Source: Aphelocoma coerulescens
Taxonomy: Eukaryota > Chordata > Aves > Passeriformes > Corvidae
DNA: 64,000 bases
NCBI RefSeq assembly: GCF_041296385.1
Contig: NC_091014.1
Location: 67,340,578 to 67,404,577 of the forward strand
Direction: 5' to 3'
Shown: one piece after another, positions 1 through 11,862 of the stretch
How the letters are laid out: each line of letters opens with the position of its first letter
How positions within the stretch are numbered: position 1 is the stretch's first letter
Made by a program: the position numbers and the translations under genes
The notes under the pieces: generated by a model
Told to the model about the DNA's origin: nothing
Databases searched by the model: none
What the model saw: the letters and a program-made list of their open reading frames with translations, nothing else

Positions 1-828
1 CAGTACTGTCTGCAGCTCTTTTACTTCCTGGAGCTGAGAAATACCTAATTTTATTTGCTTTTCAAGGCATGAGACACTGCAAAAGAGTTGGTTGATTCTT
101 CCCTACCCAATTTCCATACACATTATGCCCACTGGTGGCTTTTGCTGTAGGACTTCTGGACTGAATTGAGAATGGACAGGAAGGAAAACAAAGCATTATC
201 ACTATGCCATGTTAAGACTGGAACTGAAAAGCAGGAGTGAGCTCTAGATAACTTTCCCAGATCCCACAGTGCTGGGCTGCAGAAGAGTAGGGCCCATGTT
301 CTGATGGGGAGGCCAATACCTTAACCTTAAGGACCATGTGGCCACACTTTATGCCCACATATTTCATAGACATAAGCTAACATGAAACTTCAAAGTTGTT
401 TACCATCATGTTTATCACTCTGGTTGCCAGACTTTACCCTTCTGGTCTAGCCAATGCCATCAGTTTTGTTTACATTCTTAGACTGTGCTCATCACTGGTT
501 CTCTGGATGAGGCCCTTTCAATGATGCCATCTAAAATGTGGCTCATAGCCCACGTGGATTGGCTCTCTGTGAGCTGCAAGGCAGCTGGAGGTTTGAAAAA
601 GAAAATATAGGTACATATCTATTAGCAATGTGTGATTTCTGAGAAGAAAGTACATTTCAGATCTGCCCTTTGTCCTCAAAACTTTGGCCCTGTCAAGAAA
701 GAAGTGTTACTTCCTGGTCCATTATGGTGGGAGAGTTTGCTGTGCTTGAGGAAAAAGTTCCACTTGCTGTAACTATCAACCTGGGGCTCTGAGCTGATGG
801 TTTTTTATACCTTGGGCCTTGTTTCTTC
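1..828. other. Unique sequence, no feature recognised
   Basis: Mixed-composition DNA with no long open frame, no repeat I recognise and no RNA gene. It ends where a CR1 reverse-transcriptase remnant begins. Confidence 0.5.
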
Positions 829-1106
829 AGGGTTCAAATCTAGGGCCAGTCCTGCTCAATTATTTATCAACAAGCTGGATGCAGGAGTCGAACACGCCAT
901 GAGAAATTTGCTGGTGACACCAAACTGGGAGGTGCTGTTGACTCTCTTCAGGGCCAAGAGGCCTTGGTAGGTTGGAGCATTGGGCTGTGAGCCATGGGGT
1001 GAAATTTAACAACAACAAATGCTGGATTCTGCACCTGGAACAGAGGAATGCTGGGCACAATATACACTGGGAGAGGAGTGCTCAGAGAGTTGGGCCTTTC
1101 CAACTG
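829..1106 (+). mobile_element. CR1 LINE fragment, ORF2 reverse-transcriptase remnant
   Basis: Decayed internal piece of a CR1 non-LTR retrotransposon. In changing frames it reads as the conserved C-terminal part of the CR1 polymerase: a GSxLGPVL-like start, an LDAGVE-like segment, KFAGDTKLGGAVDSL, then EHWAVSHGVKFNNNKCWILH and HLEQRNAGHN. The catalytic FADD box appears as FAGD, so the first active-site aspartate is lost. A frame change precedes the longest open part, which starts at 972. No CR1 3' end follows, so the copy lacks both ends. It is a fossil and cannot move. The reading is from family knowledge of CR1; the subfamily is not determined. Confidence 0.85.
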
Positions 1107-2907
1107 AAAATACTTTATTTTTCTGTTCTATTTTCTAAAGTTACGCATCACCCTGGAGAGAGGGCAGTCCTGCTTGATTGGTTCACACAGAGGCAGATCT
1201 GGGTGAGGATCAGAAGGCATTTGATGTGCTGCCATTGTTAAGAAAGGCTGCAGAATTTTGTCATCGATGCAGTGATGGATTTTTGTTGAAATGTGTTCAA
1301 AACCAGTGATGAAATGCTTGCCAGACCAGCCACTTAAAACACTTCTAACTTTATACCATGCAGAGCACACAGTATCTCTACTAAACCAGTGGTGAGCAGG
1401 AAGAACCTCCTGTTTGAAATCTGATTTTTACATTAACCTTATGATGCTGTGAAGTCTGACTTATGGTTGTTGAACACTCAGCCTGTGCTGCTCTCTCTAA
1501 AAGCAACCTTATTTTGAAAGGTAAGAAATGCTGCAGAAGAGGGGCAGAGGCCCAGACATCCTCACCTTGAAGCCTGTCATGGCTTCCAGGGTCTAGAACA
1601 ATCTTCAGTGAAAGTCTTGTAGGTGCTTTATTTTCCCTTTATGTTCTTTTACCACGGTAAAATAAATGTAGCAGCCTGCTGCAAAACAAATGGGACGTAA
1701 TCTGCCATTTTTTCTCTTGACCATTTTGAAATAGTCTGTTCAAATGGCCAAAGAACAGTGTGCAGGCAGTTTGTGAAATCATTTTGCATGAAGGGATTTC
1801 AAAAAGCTTCCCCAAAAGCTACCTACAAGTTATTAACTCACATTTGGGGACCATCTGCCCAGTGGCTTTTCAAAATAATGCTATAAGCACACAGGCTAAA
1901 AGCAAGAAATATCTTACAAAAGCATATTTTCCAGAAAGGGAAAAAAAAAAAGAAAAGAGAAAAAAGAAAAGGAAAATTCCCCAATAATTGAGCCTTACCT
2001 TTTGTTGTACCCTAGGTGATAAATCAAAAGGTATTTGGGAACAGAAGTGTATCTGGGGCATTGCCACAACACATGTATGTTCTGAGAATCATCTTGCAGT
2101 TTCTGTTGCAGAATTTTGGCCTATTTTGCTCCTGCTACATTTGTTTGGGGAAAAGGCAGTGCATGTAACAGGGACAGTACTGTGGCTCTTCAGATTTTAC
2201 AGTCAAGAATTTACAGCAAGTTTTCTTCTGTAGAGAATGCCCAGAGATTGGAAAGAGGTTTTTTCCTAAAGCTTCATGGCTTCACCTATGTGGGAACACT
2301 TGGGAAGTGTAATCGGAATGGATATTAGAAAAAATTAGTTCTTGATTACGATGACTCAAAATGTTGCACACTCCTTTGTGGATAATCACATTTGGAATAA
2401 AGGTAGGCCTGACTTATGTGTAACTGAGTCTACTTGGGAATACTAAAACAAATTTCATCTTTATTATTTGAAAGGAGAATGGCTGTGCAGGGACTACCCA
2501 GGACAAACATGGCTTTTTCCTAGGTAGACAATCCCCATTGTTAAAAGTCATCTCAGAAGTCAGGGGGGACGCTGAAGTTACTGCAAACAGAGATGCCATC
2601 TCCATAATTTGCTGTACACAAAGGGAACACTTCAACAAGGTGCTGAGCAGCATCTTTTTGATGTGCTGCATTCCTTTTATCCTGTGTGGGTGTTGAGGGC
2701 CATCAGTATCACCCATGGTGAAGTACAGGTGGCATGGAGGGTGACCTGTGCTGCTCAGTACCAGTTATGTCATAGCTGCTACCAAATTTCGTAGGCATTG
2801 AATGAGTAACTTAATCCTATAAGGGATACAAAACCTGTACCATTCTTAGCTGCAGTGCACTGACCCCTGGGATCAATCCAGGGTGGGGATGATAAAGAGC
2901 CTTTTTA
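1107..2907. other. Unique sequence with a purine-rich tract
   Basis: No gene recognised. A nearly pure A/G tract lies at about 1938-1976. Open frames are short and lack a coding pattern. Confidence 0.5.
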
Positions 2908-3302
2908 GGCTGAGGGAATTGGGATTGTTGTGCCTGGAGAAAAGAAGGCTTTGGGGTGACCTCAGTGTGGCCTTGCAGTGCCTGAAGGGAGCCCACAGGA
3001 AAGATGGAGAGAGACTCTTGACAAGGGCCTGGAGTGACAGGACAAGGGGCAATGGCTTCACACTGACAGAGAGCAGGTTTAGATTGGATATGAGGAAGAA
3101 ATTGTTCCCTGAGAGGGTGCTGAGGCCCTGGCACAGATTGTCCAGAGCAGCTGTGGCTGCCCCATCCCTGGCAGCGTTCCAGGCCAGGTTGGATGGGGCT
3201 CAGAGCAAGCTGGGATAGTGGAAGGTGTCCCTGCCCATGGCAGGGGGTTGGGACTGGATGATCTTGAAGGTCCCTTCCAACCCAAACCATTCCATGATTC
3301 TA
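2908..3302 (+). mobile_element. CR1 LINE, 5'-truncated, 3' end present
   Basis: About 395 bp of the 3' end of a CR1 LINE. It starts inside the conserved block that reads ggctgagggaattgggatt and ends with the typical ccattccatgattcta terminus, where CR1 carries its short 8-bp terminal repeats. 5' truncation is usual for LINE insertion by target-primed reverse transcription. CR1 does not normally leave clear target duplications, and none is seen. Open frames across this stretch on both strands are by-products. Confidence 0.95.
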
Positions 3303-4769
3303 AGACTGGAATTTGGACCAGAGAGATGCCCACTCCACCCTTACCTGATTCAAATTATATTTGGACTCTGAAGACCTGTTGTGCTGTAGAATTGAATGGA
3401 TATTTTGCAACTGGCTTCAGCAGACAGAGAGAGCATGAAATAGCACTGCTGCTGTTTTTGGTAAACTTTCCCACTGCTAGTTGGATGGAGTAAGGGTCGG
3501 TCCCAGCTGTGTTTTGAACTAGTGGCAAGAATCACTTTGGAAAAGGAGCAGGATGAGGCAATTATTCCTCACTGTCAGCTTGGAGCCTAAATTACAAATC
3601 AGTCTGTTTCTGTGGTCTCTTATATAAGGCTGGGTGTCACTGTCAGTCCATAATGCTTAAGCTGGAAAAAAATGGAGCTGGAGAAGGCAGGAACAATTCA
3701 AGGCAAATGGGACTTTTGGACTCCCCCTAAGAAAACTTAACTGAGGGGTTGCAAGTGCTGAACTGATGTGTAAAGACCTTGTGTAGAATCACAGCGGGCC
3801 AAATTAGTACTTACTATTTGAAAAAGATGGAATAGCAATCTATTCCATGATTTTATCTTCTGTAGTTTAGAATCTGGATATTCCCTTCAGTGTCCTGGCC
3901 CTTTGGAATCCAGTTAAGTTTTTGGCTTCTCTGATTACCTGTGTCACTCAGTTCCATAGCCTAATTACATCTTGTGTTTAAAAATAATTCCTTTCCCCTG
4001 CTTTTAAATTTTCTGCTGTGGATCATTCACACATCTCCTGTAAGGCTTCCTATTCAGTTTTAAACATCCTAAAATGGGATGATCCACAGATTACTGTAAA
4101 GATGATATTTTCACTTTCACTCTCTTTTTCTCATGCACCCTGTCACCATTACAGCTTTGATTACACCCTGTGTAGTGAACACAAGCCTTCACTTTGCAGG
4201 TAGTGAAACTTCACTGCTGGTCTCTCACAGGTAGAATTTAGAGCACTGACCCAAAGTGGTGGCAGCCAGGTCTCTTGAATTTTCACTGTTGGTTAAGTGT
4301 CAGGCTGATTCAGATTTAATCTGGGCTGGCTTCTTGTTAACCAGCATCACTACAAATACCCAGAACATGTTTTTTCAGAAGACAAATGTTTAGATCTCTG
4401 TGATACATGTGAGGATTTTTTCTTACACGTTATGCAGCTACAAGTTTTATTGGCCATTTTGCTGTGTGTTCACCCAGCTTTTTCCTCTTTCTCTGAAGGA
4501 TCTCAACATTCTTTTTGTCCCAGCTACTCTAAATGAATTAAGCATTTGCAGGCTACTTTGTCTCATTTCTATTTTTCCAAAGAAAATGTAGATACTCAGT
4601 TGAACACAACTGCCAGGGAGCCTTGCCTGGTCTTCTCCCATGATTGCACCAAGTGTGTCACTCACTGAGAGGGGACATTCAGCCTTTCTTGAAGCAGGTG
4701 CAGGCTTCACAGGAAGAAATCCCTTTGGGTACCTGAAGGGATAAAGGTGCAGAGGAATTTTTTACAAAT
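3303..4769. other. Unique sequence, possible very old CR1/L3-like trace
   Basis: No gene seen. Around 3935-4045 the text weakly resembles the antisense 3' part of ancient CR1/L3-like elements (a run of the form tgtttaaaaataattccttt followed by pyrimidine-rich DNA). The match is too weak to annotate separately. Confidence 0.4.
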
Positions 4770-4904
4770 GGAGTGACAGGACAAGGGGTAATGGCTTCAC
4801 ACTGACACAGAGCAGGTTTAGATTGGATATTAGGAAGAAATTCTTCCCTCTGAGGGTGGTGAGGCCCTGGCACAGTTGCCCAGAGGAGTTGTGGCTGCCC
4901 CCAT
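4770..4904 (+). mobile_element. CR1 LINE internal fragment
   Basis: About 135 bp that follow the CR1 3' region, from ggagtgacaggacaagggg through ctgaggccctggcac-type sequence to gttgtggctgcccc. Both ends are missing. The lost 3' end is unusual for simple LINE insertion and points to later deletion or rearrangement. Weak similarity may extend left to 4731. Confidence 0.9.
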
Positions 4905-6780
4905 GCCCTCTCCTGAAACATCTTTTGCTCCTTTTCAGTTTGTGAATGGCCTAGTTCTTCATATAATCACCAGAGTCATTAGCAAGACTGCCTCACCAAG
5001 CTGCCCTGTTAGCTCTGACAGCCTCCATGAGTCACAGCAACACCTCCCACAAGCTCGAGCAACACCTGTGGAAGTCACACACTGTCAGACTCAACACTGC
5101 CTTGTGCCAGCCTCAATTTGCCTTTGTCATAGGCAAACCTGACCTGATGCTGCATTTTATAAAGGGAGTTGCTGTTGTTTCAGTAAAGCCTGTGTTTTTC
5201 TGATGGGAAGTTGCTCCTGGGCTACATTCCCAGTTCACAGAGAAAAAGTCTGTGCCCACAGAGCCTGTGTAGGAGCAGGAACAGAGGAAAGGCAGTGCCA
5301 CAGAAAGATTGCTCTCATACTGCTAAACGTATCGAGGCTGATCGAATTAAGCTGGAGATGAAAGAGTTAATCCAGGCCTTGCCATGGCAGCCCAAAGGGT
5401 GCACTTTGGGTAATTGCCAGTGTCTGGCTTAAAAACAGTTAAGTCACAGTCCTGATGCAGTGGAAGACACTTGGTGTGGTGCCACTGACTTCGCGGGGGT
5501 CAGAACTGAGCTCAGGGCTCAGTTTAGACATTTTGGACAGCACGGTTCAAGTAGAGGATACTGATCTCTGCCAAGAACTTAAAACTGAATCCAGCCCCCA
5601 CAGAATCGGGTGGTCCCTTAGGAAAGTTGGTTAGACTTGTCAGTATTGGCACTGGATTTCTGATGTATGTTTGCTGAATTACTCTTTTGATAAAACCCCT
5701 TATTAAGCAAGTCTGCTCTCCACCTGGTGCTGATCTGACTGAAAATACAGCGAGATTGGCAACTCATTAATTCATGGACAGGATAAGTATAAAATTTGCA
5801 TAAATCAGTTAATACTAGAAAGTACAAGAGTTGTAGTTTCTTAAAAAAGCAAACTGTGAACCTTTCCTCTTAGGACAGAAACTCTTTGTGAGATGGAGAA
5901 ATATCTCACACGTTTCTTGTGCTGAAAGATCAAGTAGTGATGTTTGGGTTTTTCAGATTCCTTTCCCATTAATTCTTGTTCCAAATATAGAACTTTATTT
6001 GTCTTGAAACTGGTGACACTTCACGTTCAAGGCAAAATTCCTGCTCTTTAATGATGTGGTTTTATTTTTAAGGCTTTAATCTTACATCAATGATTTTAAG
6101 TGCTTTTCAGTGATGCTCTGAGCAAGGAACTACCATCCTTCTTTGCTGTTTTCAGTGCCAGATGACATTTTTATCCAATGGTAGGCATCCATTTGCCATG
6201 AAGACTGAGTTCCAGGGAATGCAGTGTACAGACATGAGGCAATTTGGATCATTGCTCTCTGGAAATTACAGTGGTTATATACATTTCAGTATTTAGTTTG
6301 CCTTCTGGATTGCATCTCTGTCTTCTGAGTCACTAGAAGAAAATCACACTAGGTGTTGGGGTTTTTTTTCTGGAATATTTAAAATCTTGAGTAAAATGAA
6401 CCACCCTGCTCCAGCTTGTAGGAAGGCCTCCTCTTCAGCCTCTCCTGGAAGTTACTGTCTGTGAGAGGTGGCAAAGAGCTCATCTCCCATATGATTGAGG
6501 AAACCTTTGCCAGAGAACTCTGGATTGAATCAGGAACATCTCCATGAAAAATATATCTTCCAAGCACCTAACATCCTCCAGAAAAAAAAACAGTTCATGG
6601 ACAAAGTCCCTCGCTTTGCTCTATCCAATGTTCCAGTTGACTACAAAAGTGTCCCTGCATCTTCCTTTCCTTGTGTTTGGAGGAGGGGAGTGGGAGGAAG
6701 TGCAGAGATCAACTCCATGTGAAAGGAAAGCTGCTCTTTGCAAGTCATTTCCTGACTGTTCTGAGTGATTGCTTTCACTG
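4905..6780. other. Unique sequence, no feature recognised
   Basis: AT-leaning DNA without a convincing exon, repeat or RNA gene. Short open frames on both strands show no coding signature I trust. Confidence 0.5.
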
Positions 6781-7118
6781 AGTCCTTAGGGCTGGAAGGG
6801 GCCTCTGGAGATCATCCATTCCAACCCCCCTGCCCAGGCATGGTCACCTGGAGCAGGTGGCACAGGAACACCCACCTGGATGGTGGGTTTGGAATGTTTC
6901 CAGGTAGGTTTAGAATGTCTCCAGAGGGAGACTCCATGCCCTCCCTGGGCAGCTGTTCCAGTGCTCTGCCACGCTCAGTGGAAAGAAGTTCTTTGTCATG
7001 TTGAGGGGAAACTTCTTGTGTTTAGTTTACGACCATTGCTCCTCGTTCTGTCGCTGGGCACCACTGGAGAGGGCCTGGCACCACCCTCTTGGCGCCCTCT
7101 TTGAGATATTTTTATGTC
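6781..7118 (-). mobile_element. CR1 LINE, older subfamily, antisense
   Basis: About 340 bp of a CR1 3' region in reverse orientation. The plus strand reads gggctggaaggggcctctgg, then a stretch about a group of cysteine- and proline-rich nonsense frames, then gttctttgtcatgttgaggg and ctcgttctgtcgctgggcac. These are diagnostic blocks of a more diverged CR1 subfamily than the copies at 29.6 and 47.5 kb. The terminal 8-bp repeats are not preserved. 5' truncated near 7118. Confidence 0.9.
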
Positions 7119-7412
7119 CTTTCCTGACCTTTTGTGCACCTCAGGTGATAAGACAGAGTTGAAAGGTAAGACATGGAAAGGGTTCCTCTTGATTCTTAGA
7201 GTCCACTTAGAACAGCTGCAGGCAAAGACAGGTTCAGAACAGGAGATTGCAGCTCAGGACAAACCTTACTCTAAAGGACTGCTGACAGGTGTTTGACAGC
7301 AAAAACTTGTTTAACTCAGTAGTACCAAGAGCCTCTCTGTTAAACAGAAAGCTCACAGCAGGACACTGCTGCATTAACAAGATTTTCTCTGGCTGCTCCA
7401 ATTCCCTTTAGG
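7119..7412. other. Unique sequence between CR1 and the coding-like segment
   Basis: Nothing recognised. The stretch separates the antisense CR1 from the A-rich tail of the minus-strand coding-like segment. Confidence 0.45.
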
Positions 7413-7656
7413 TTTTTTTATTTTTCTTTTTTTTTCAGTAATCGTCTTTCAAACTGCAGCAGCATTTGTTGTCCTGAGGTGCTGACTCCAGTGGAATAGA
7501 TTTTAGTGGAAGCTTCTCCTGCAGTGTGCACAGGCTTCGTTTCAGGTCAGCAATCACATCCTCCTCAGCCTCTCCTGGGGCTCTTGCATTGATCATCCTC
7601 CAGCTGCAGGAATTGTCTGAGAGGAAGCGCATGACTGTTGAGTTGAAATCACATTT
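7413..7656 (-). pseudogene. Coding-like minus-strand segment with A-rich 3' tail: retrocopy end or terminal exon, unidentified
   Basis: On the minus strand an open frame runs from about 7656 to a TGA at 7437-7435. It contains MRFLSDNSCSWRMIN, then APGEAEEDVIADLKRSL and CTLQEKLPLK, and ends CCCSLKDDY. Codon choice (many GAG, CTG, GAC and AAG codons) looks protein-coding, unlike neighbouring frames. On the upstream side a minus-strand AG at 7658-7657 could be a splice acceptor; an in-frame TAG overlaps it, so the frame cannot extend further. Immediately after the stop lies an A-rich tail (7434-7413) containing AATAAA. A tail straight after the stop suggests the 3' end of a processed retrocopy; the acceptor suggests instead a terminal exon. 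I do not recognise the protein family. Confidence 0.4.
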
Positions 7657-8635
7657 CTAGACTGAGGGTGGACTGAGGGAAGCTTCTGCCCTTTGGATTC
7701 AGGGGAGACCTGACATTTGGATGTGGTGTGGATGTGCAAGCCATCAGCCTTCCTGCTCCATCATGCACATCTGCCCCCCTCCAGGCAGCCAGTTATGTTG
7801 GGAAGGCAAAAGAGGAGAGGGCAGAGCATGTGACGGGTGGCTTGAGCTGGTGCTTGGGTTCTGAGCGACAAAGTCTCTGCTGGATGAGGTTGTTTCACCA
7901 ACAAAGGGCTCATTGACTGCTCTGAGTCATCAGCAGCAGTCCATGTGAAGGACTTGAGTTGATGTGACCCGAGTAGGAAGTTTGACCCAGGACAAATCTG
8001 GAGAACAAAACATCCACAAAAATAAAACATGCTTTATGTTTTCCAGTGTTACCTGGAGAGCCAGATGGGAGCAAAAAGAAAAAGCAGGAGGCCAGAGGAT
8101 CTAAAAGGTTGTGAGAAAGGGCTATTTGACATCCTTTGCTATGTTTGCCTGTAAAAGCTGGAATAACACAAATGATCCTTCTGCTAAACTGACTCCAGAA
8201 ACAAGCTGACTCCTACCTGCCTTCTCAGCAAAAAAGGGGATTACTATGGCTAGATACACTCTGAGGTTCTGGAGAGCTCATTGCTTCACTACCTACATGA
8301 GGGGAATCTTGCTACTGAGTGGAATTGTCATACCTGAGTTAGGATATTTTTCCCCCTTCCCGAGATAAACACCTTTTTTTGGCAAGATGTAAATATTATG
8401 TGGACAAAGCTTCTCTGACACCTTTCAGTGAAGTTCATTTTTGAAAGTGGCAGGGCAAAAAAGAAGGAAACATCTTCTAAAATGAGATTTAGAGGTCATT
8501 TTCTGGTACAATATATTTTTTTGAAGGGTGATATGGTGTCCAATTGCTGCCTAAAGTACTCCCTCTAGCCCAGGGAATATTTGCTTGTTCATATAAAGAG
8601 TGAATCTTCTGTGCTTTTGGCTTCTGACTGGTTAG
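7657..8635. other. Unique sequence, no feature recognised
   Basis: No repeat, RNA gene or convincing exon. If the minus-strand segment at 7435-7656 is a true terminal exon, this would be intron of that gene. Confidence 0.45.
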
Positions 8636-8730
8636 AAAATGCCCTCAGGAAGATGGAGATGGAAGTTCAGATACAGGGAAGGGAGAGGATTATGATTCTT
8701 GAGCAGGGGCTCTTACCACTCAACGGGAAG
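8636..8730 (+). other. Exon-like segment bounded by splice-site consensus
   Basis: A 95-bp stretch lies between a plausible acceptor (cttctgactggttag, ending 8635) and a strong donor (AAG followed by gtaaga at 8731). It is open in one frame and reads LRKMEMEVQIQGRERIMILE and onward, within a longer frame from 8581 to 8865. The family is not recognised. The upstream pyrimidine tract is short. It could be an exon of a coding or long non-coding transcript, or chance. Confidence 0.15.
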
Positions 8731-9947
8731 GTAAGAGAAAATATTTATGCTTCCTCTGATCAGCCTCATTTCTGGGAGGAGGTAGAATTTAAGTTCCTAA
8801 CTAGCAAACTCCATGCTCCTTCTGGATGTAAAGAGAAGGCAGAGTTCAGGCACTTGGGGAACTGAATCCACTGGGAAGTGTGAGTGGAGGGTTCTACAGC
8901 AGCAGACTGTACTGGGGTTCATTATGTTCTGCCTTTGGGATCATGGTAGCTATATGTGCAATTAGTAAGGATTTAAACATCTAATTCCTCCTGTGACCTT
9001 CCCATCCCACTTCAGGGAACTGTGGTTTGGCCTCAGGAAGTATTGATCCTGGATGGTCTGCCTAGTGTGGCATCAAGGACCATATTCCTGAGGTGATAAC
9101 CAAGAAATGTGTAGGGAACAGCTCTTTTTCTCATCTTGAATTACATTCACCTGTCTCTCACAAGCCCTTTATCACCTCACAGGTTGAGCCCTGTATTTTT
9201 ACTAAATATTTTTATATTTTATATAGATTTATTTTACTAAATAAATTTTTACTAAAGGCTGGTGCAGTGCCAGCTTTCCATGAGATTGTCTGGAACTTGG
9301 ACTTGTATCCAGTGGCTTCACTAAGGCTGTCAAAACAAGGAAGAACTGCAACCCTCACAAGTGCTGAAGACAGTTTGCTAAAGGGATTCAACAGCCAGTG
9401 CAGGTGCATGATAAATCAGTAAATTCTGCTGCCTCTCTGTGTTTTCCAGAGCGACCTAGAGCTCAAGCAGGAGCGGTGTTCTCCAGATGGCTCTCCACGT
9501 CTTCCCTAACACACCAGTGAGCCAGGAGACCGAGGCAGAAATTCCAGTGTGGGGAGGGTGTGAGTCATGAGATGGTGAGTGAAGGAAACAGCAGGATAAA
9601 AATAACAGAGCCCAGTATGATGCAGAATATTAATCTCTTACCCTGTGTTATCCTCGCTTGTATTACAGGCACTACTCTGCTCTAGCGTAGATGCTCTGCT
9701 GCTCAAAAAGATTATGGCTCAGGATGCCAGATTGCAGGGACTCCTAATACTTGTGCCTTTAAGTTGGCTGAAAATTCTTAATCAAGAAGTTCCTGCTGTA
9801 GAAAATATGTAATCAAAGAGTGTCAAAATGCTACATTCGTATTTTTCAGGTTTACATAAAAACGTCGATTTCAGTTAATTTGACTTCAACTAAAAAATTC
9901 ATTTATGCAAAATTTAAATGAGTAAAGTCCCTTTCATTTTCCAACCT
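8731..9947. other. Unique AT-leaning sequence
   Basis: Contains a small AT-rich patch near 9195-9255. No gene or known repeat seen. Confidence 0.45.
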
Positions 9948-10008
9948 TCTTTTTTTTCTCCTCTCTCCTTCTTCCTTCCTTCCAAAGGAGAAAAGAAAGG
10001 AGAAGACT
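9948..10008. repeat. Polypyrimidine-polypurine imperfect inverted repeat
   Basis: A pyrimidine run (cttcttttttttctcctctc and following) is followed after three bases by a purine run (ggagaaaagaaaggagaag) that is roughly its reverse complement. This could form a stem of about 19 bp with mismatches. It is probably of simple-repeat origin. Confidence 0.5.
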
Positions 10009-11766
10009 ATGAAAATACTATGAAAAACCCACATAAAATTCAACTTTGATTCTAGCTAACATAAATCAGTAGGAAAAAAAAAGGAAAAGTGAAATTGGCA
10101 AAATAAAATTAAAAATAAAAAAAGCCAAGTATTTTATTTTGAGAAAATGGATCTCTCTTTTTCTACTCAAATCGGCCATCAGATTTTCTGAGCTTTGTTC
10201 TGAGATCACTCACAACAAAATCAGGAGCCCTTTTAGGGAGCATTTCCAGCTCAGCCAGTGTGAGGTTTCTAACCCAGTCCCCTTGACATCTCCTCTAATC
10301 ACTGGGCAGTGATCTTCAAAGAGCTCTTGGGAGCTTAGGAAGCCTCTTGCTCTGTTATTTTTCAATTCAGTCAGGAATCTGGGCACCATAAAGACAGAAG
10401 GAGCTTTTCCTTTAACTTCAAAGAGTGCCAGCTCTGGCACTGAGGCTTCACTGCAGATTAACACATGGGGAGCTCTTCTGACAGAAACTGCCCTTGTTAT
10501 TTTGGGGTGGGGAGAACTGTTTATTTCATTTCACACAGATTCAGTTCAAAACCTTTCCAAAGGATTTCACTTTGCTGCTTTTTTGTCGTTGGTTTGTTTT
10601 TTTCTTTTCCATGTAAGTCACCTTTGGGCTTAAGTTCACTTTCAAGACTGTGGAAAACTGTCAAAACTGGGGAACAGCCCTCTGAGGCAGGCAGGCAGGG
10701 AGGTGGCTGTGTGGTCCCCACTCTGCAGCACTCACAGTGTGAATGACTAATATTTGTAGGGCTCTCTCTCCTCTTTGCCCTTTCAGGGCTGCTTTATGAA
10801 GTGGAGCATTAGCACACACACTGAAAGAAGGCCCCATTCAATTGTGATGGATTTAAGCGGTGTGTGTGTAAAATCATGTGGTTCAGGTGTGCAGTTATGG
10901 TCAGAGTACTCCTTGCTCCCTTTCAGACCCCATTCAAACCAACTTCTTTGATCCCACTAAGCAGAAAAATCCCTCTTTTTCTGCTTCTTTCTTTTCTATT
11001 TTGTCTTACAGAGGCTGCCTGGGAAGCTACTTGGGAATAACTTTTCTGGTTTTAAATACTCTTCTTAAGCAATCTCCAGTTATTTTTTACTTCTATATTC
11101 CCATCTATTTAACTTATTCCCGTATACCAAGGCTTTTTATTTTCCAATGCATAAAGAAAGAAAGACTTATTTTGGAAGTTCTACAAAAATGGGAGTCATT
11201 GTAATCATGATTTGATGTCCTTGGAATGCACTTTATTTACTATTTGTTTTTATTAGGACATTGTTTGAACGTAACTTTAAGCCCAGTAAGGTTCCAGGAC
11301 TAATCTTCTGGGAGAGGATATTTATGGTCCATATTTTCAGAGAGGGAGATTGAAAGTAGAAAAGGGCTTAAGTATTTAGGCCTTGCTTCAGCTCTGAAGT
11401 CAGGGGAAATCTGCAAGTAGTCTCTTGACCAGTCGAAGTAGTCGGTGGCATGTGCAGATGCCCAGCTCCAAGGGGCACTTGCATTCCATGTGTGCTCATT
11501 CCAAGCAGAAACGTGGGCCTCAGATTGTGTGCATTACTGCAGGGGAATTGACCTATTTTTCTGAAGAGGAAAAATCTACCATAAAAATCTAATTTGAAAG
11601 GATTGTGGGAGTGGAAACAGGGCTGGTTTTTTCTCTAGGATATTTGGTTATGCAAACAAATTGATGAAGGAGAAACTTCCAGCAGGAAAACTGCTAAATG
11701 GTGCTCAGTGCCACTCAATTAATTGTAACACTCTTGAAAGGAAAGTGAAATAACAGCGGAACTTTC
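10009..11766. other. Unique sequence, no feature recognised
   Basis: A-rich in the first 130 bases. No gene or repeat recognised in the remainder. Confidence 0.45.
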
Positions 11767-11862
11767 AGAGAATCAGAGAATCATAGAATGGCCCGGGTTG
11801 GAAGGGACCTTAAAGATCCTCTAGTTCCAACCCCCTGCCTTGGGAAAGGACACCTTCCACTT
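11767..11862 (-). mobile_element. CR1 LINE 3' terminus, antisense
   Basis: About 95 bp of the extreme 3' end of a CR1 in reverse orientation. The plus strand starts with the terminal repeat units (agaatcagagaatcatagaa) and continues ttggaagggaccttaaagat to caccttccact. The rest of the element is absent, a strongly 5'-truncated insertion. Confidence 0.92.

Noticed and set aside
824..856. tRNA B-box-like gggttcaaatct
   Set aside because: It is the CR1 ORF2 sequence that encodes the GSxLGPVL motif; no A box or cloverleaf is present.
3935..4045. Possible ancient CR1/L3-like 3' end
   Set aside because: Similarity is too weak to separate from chance by eye; needs a profile search.
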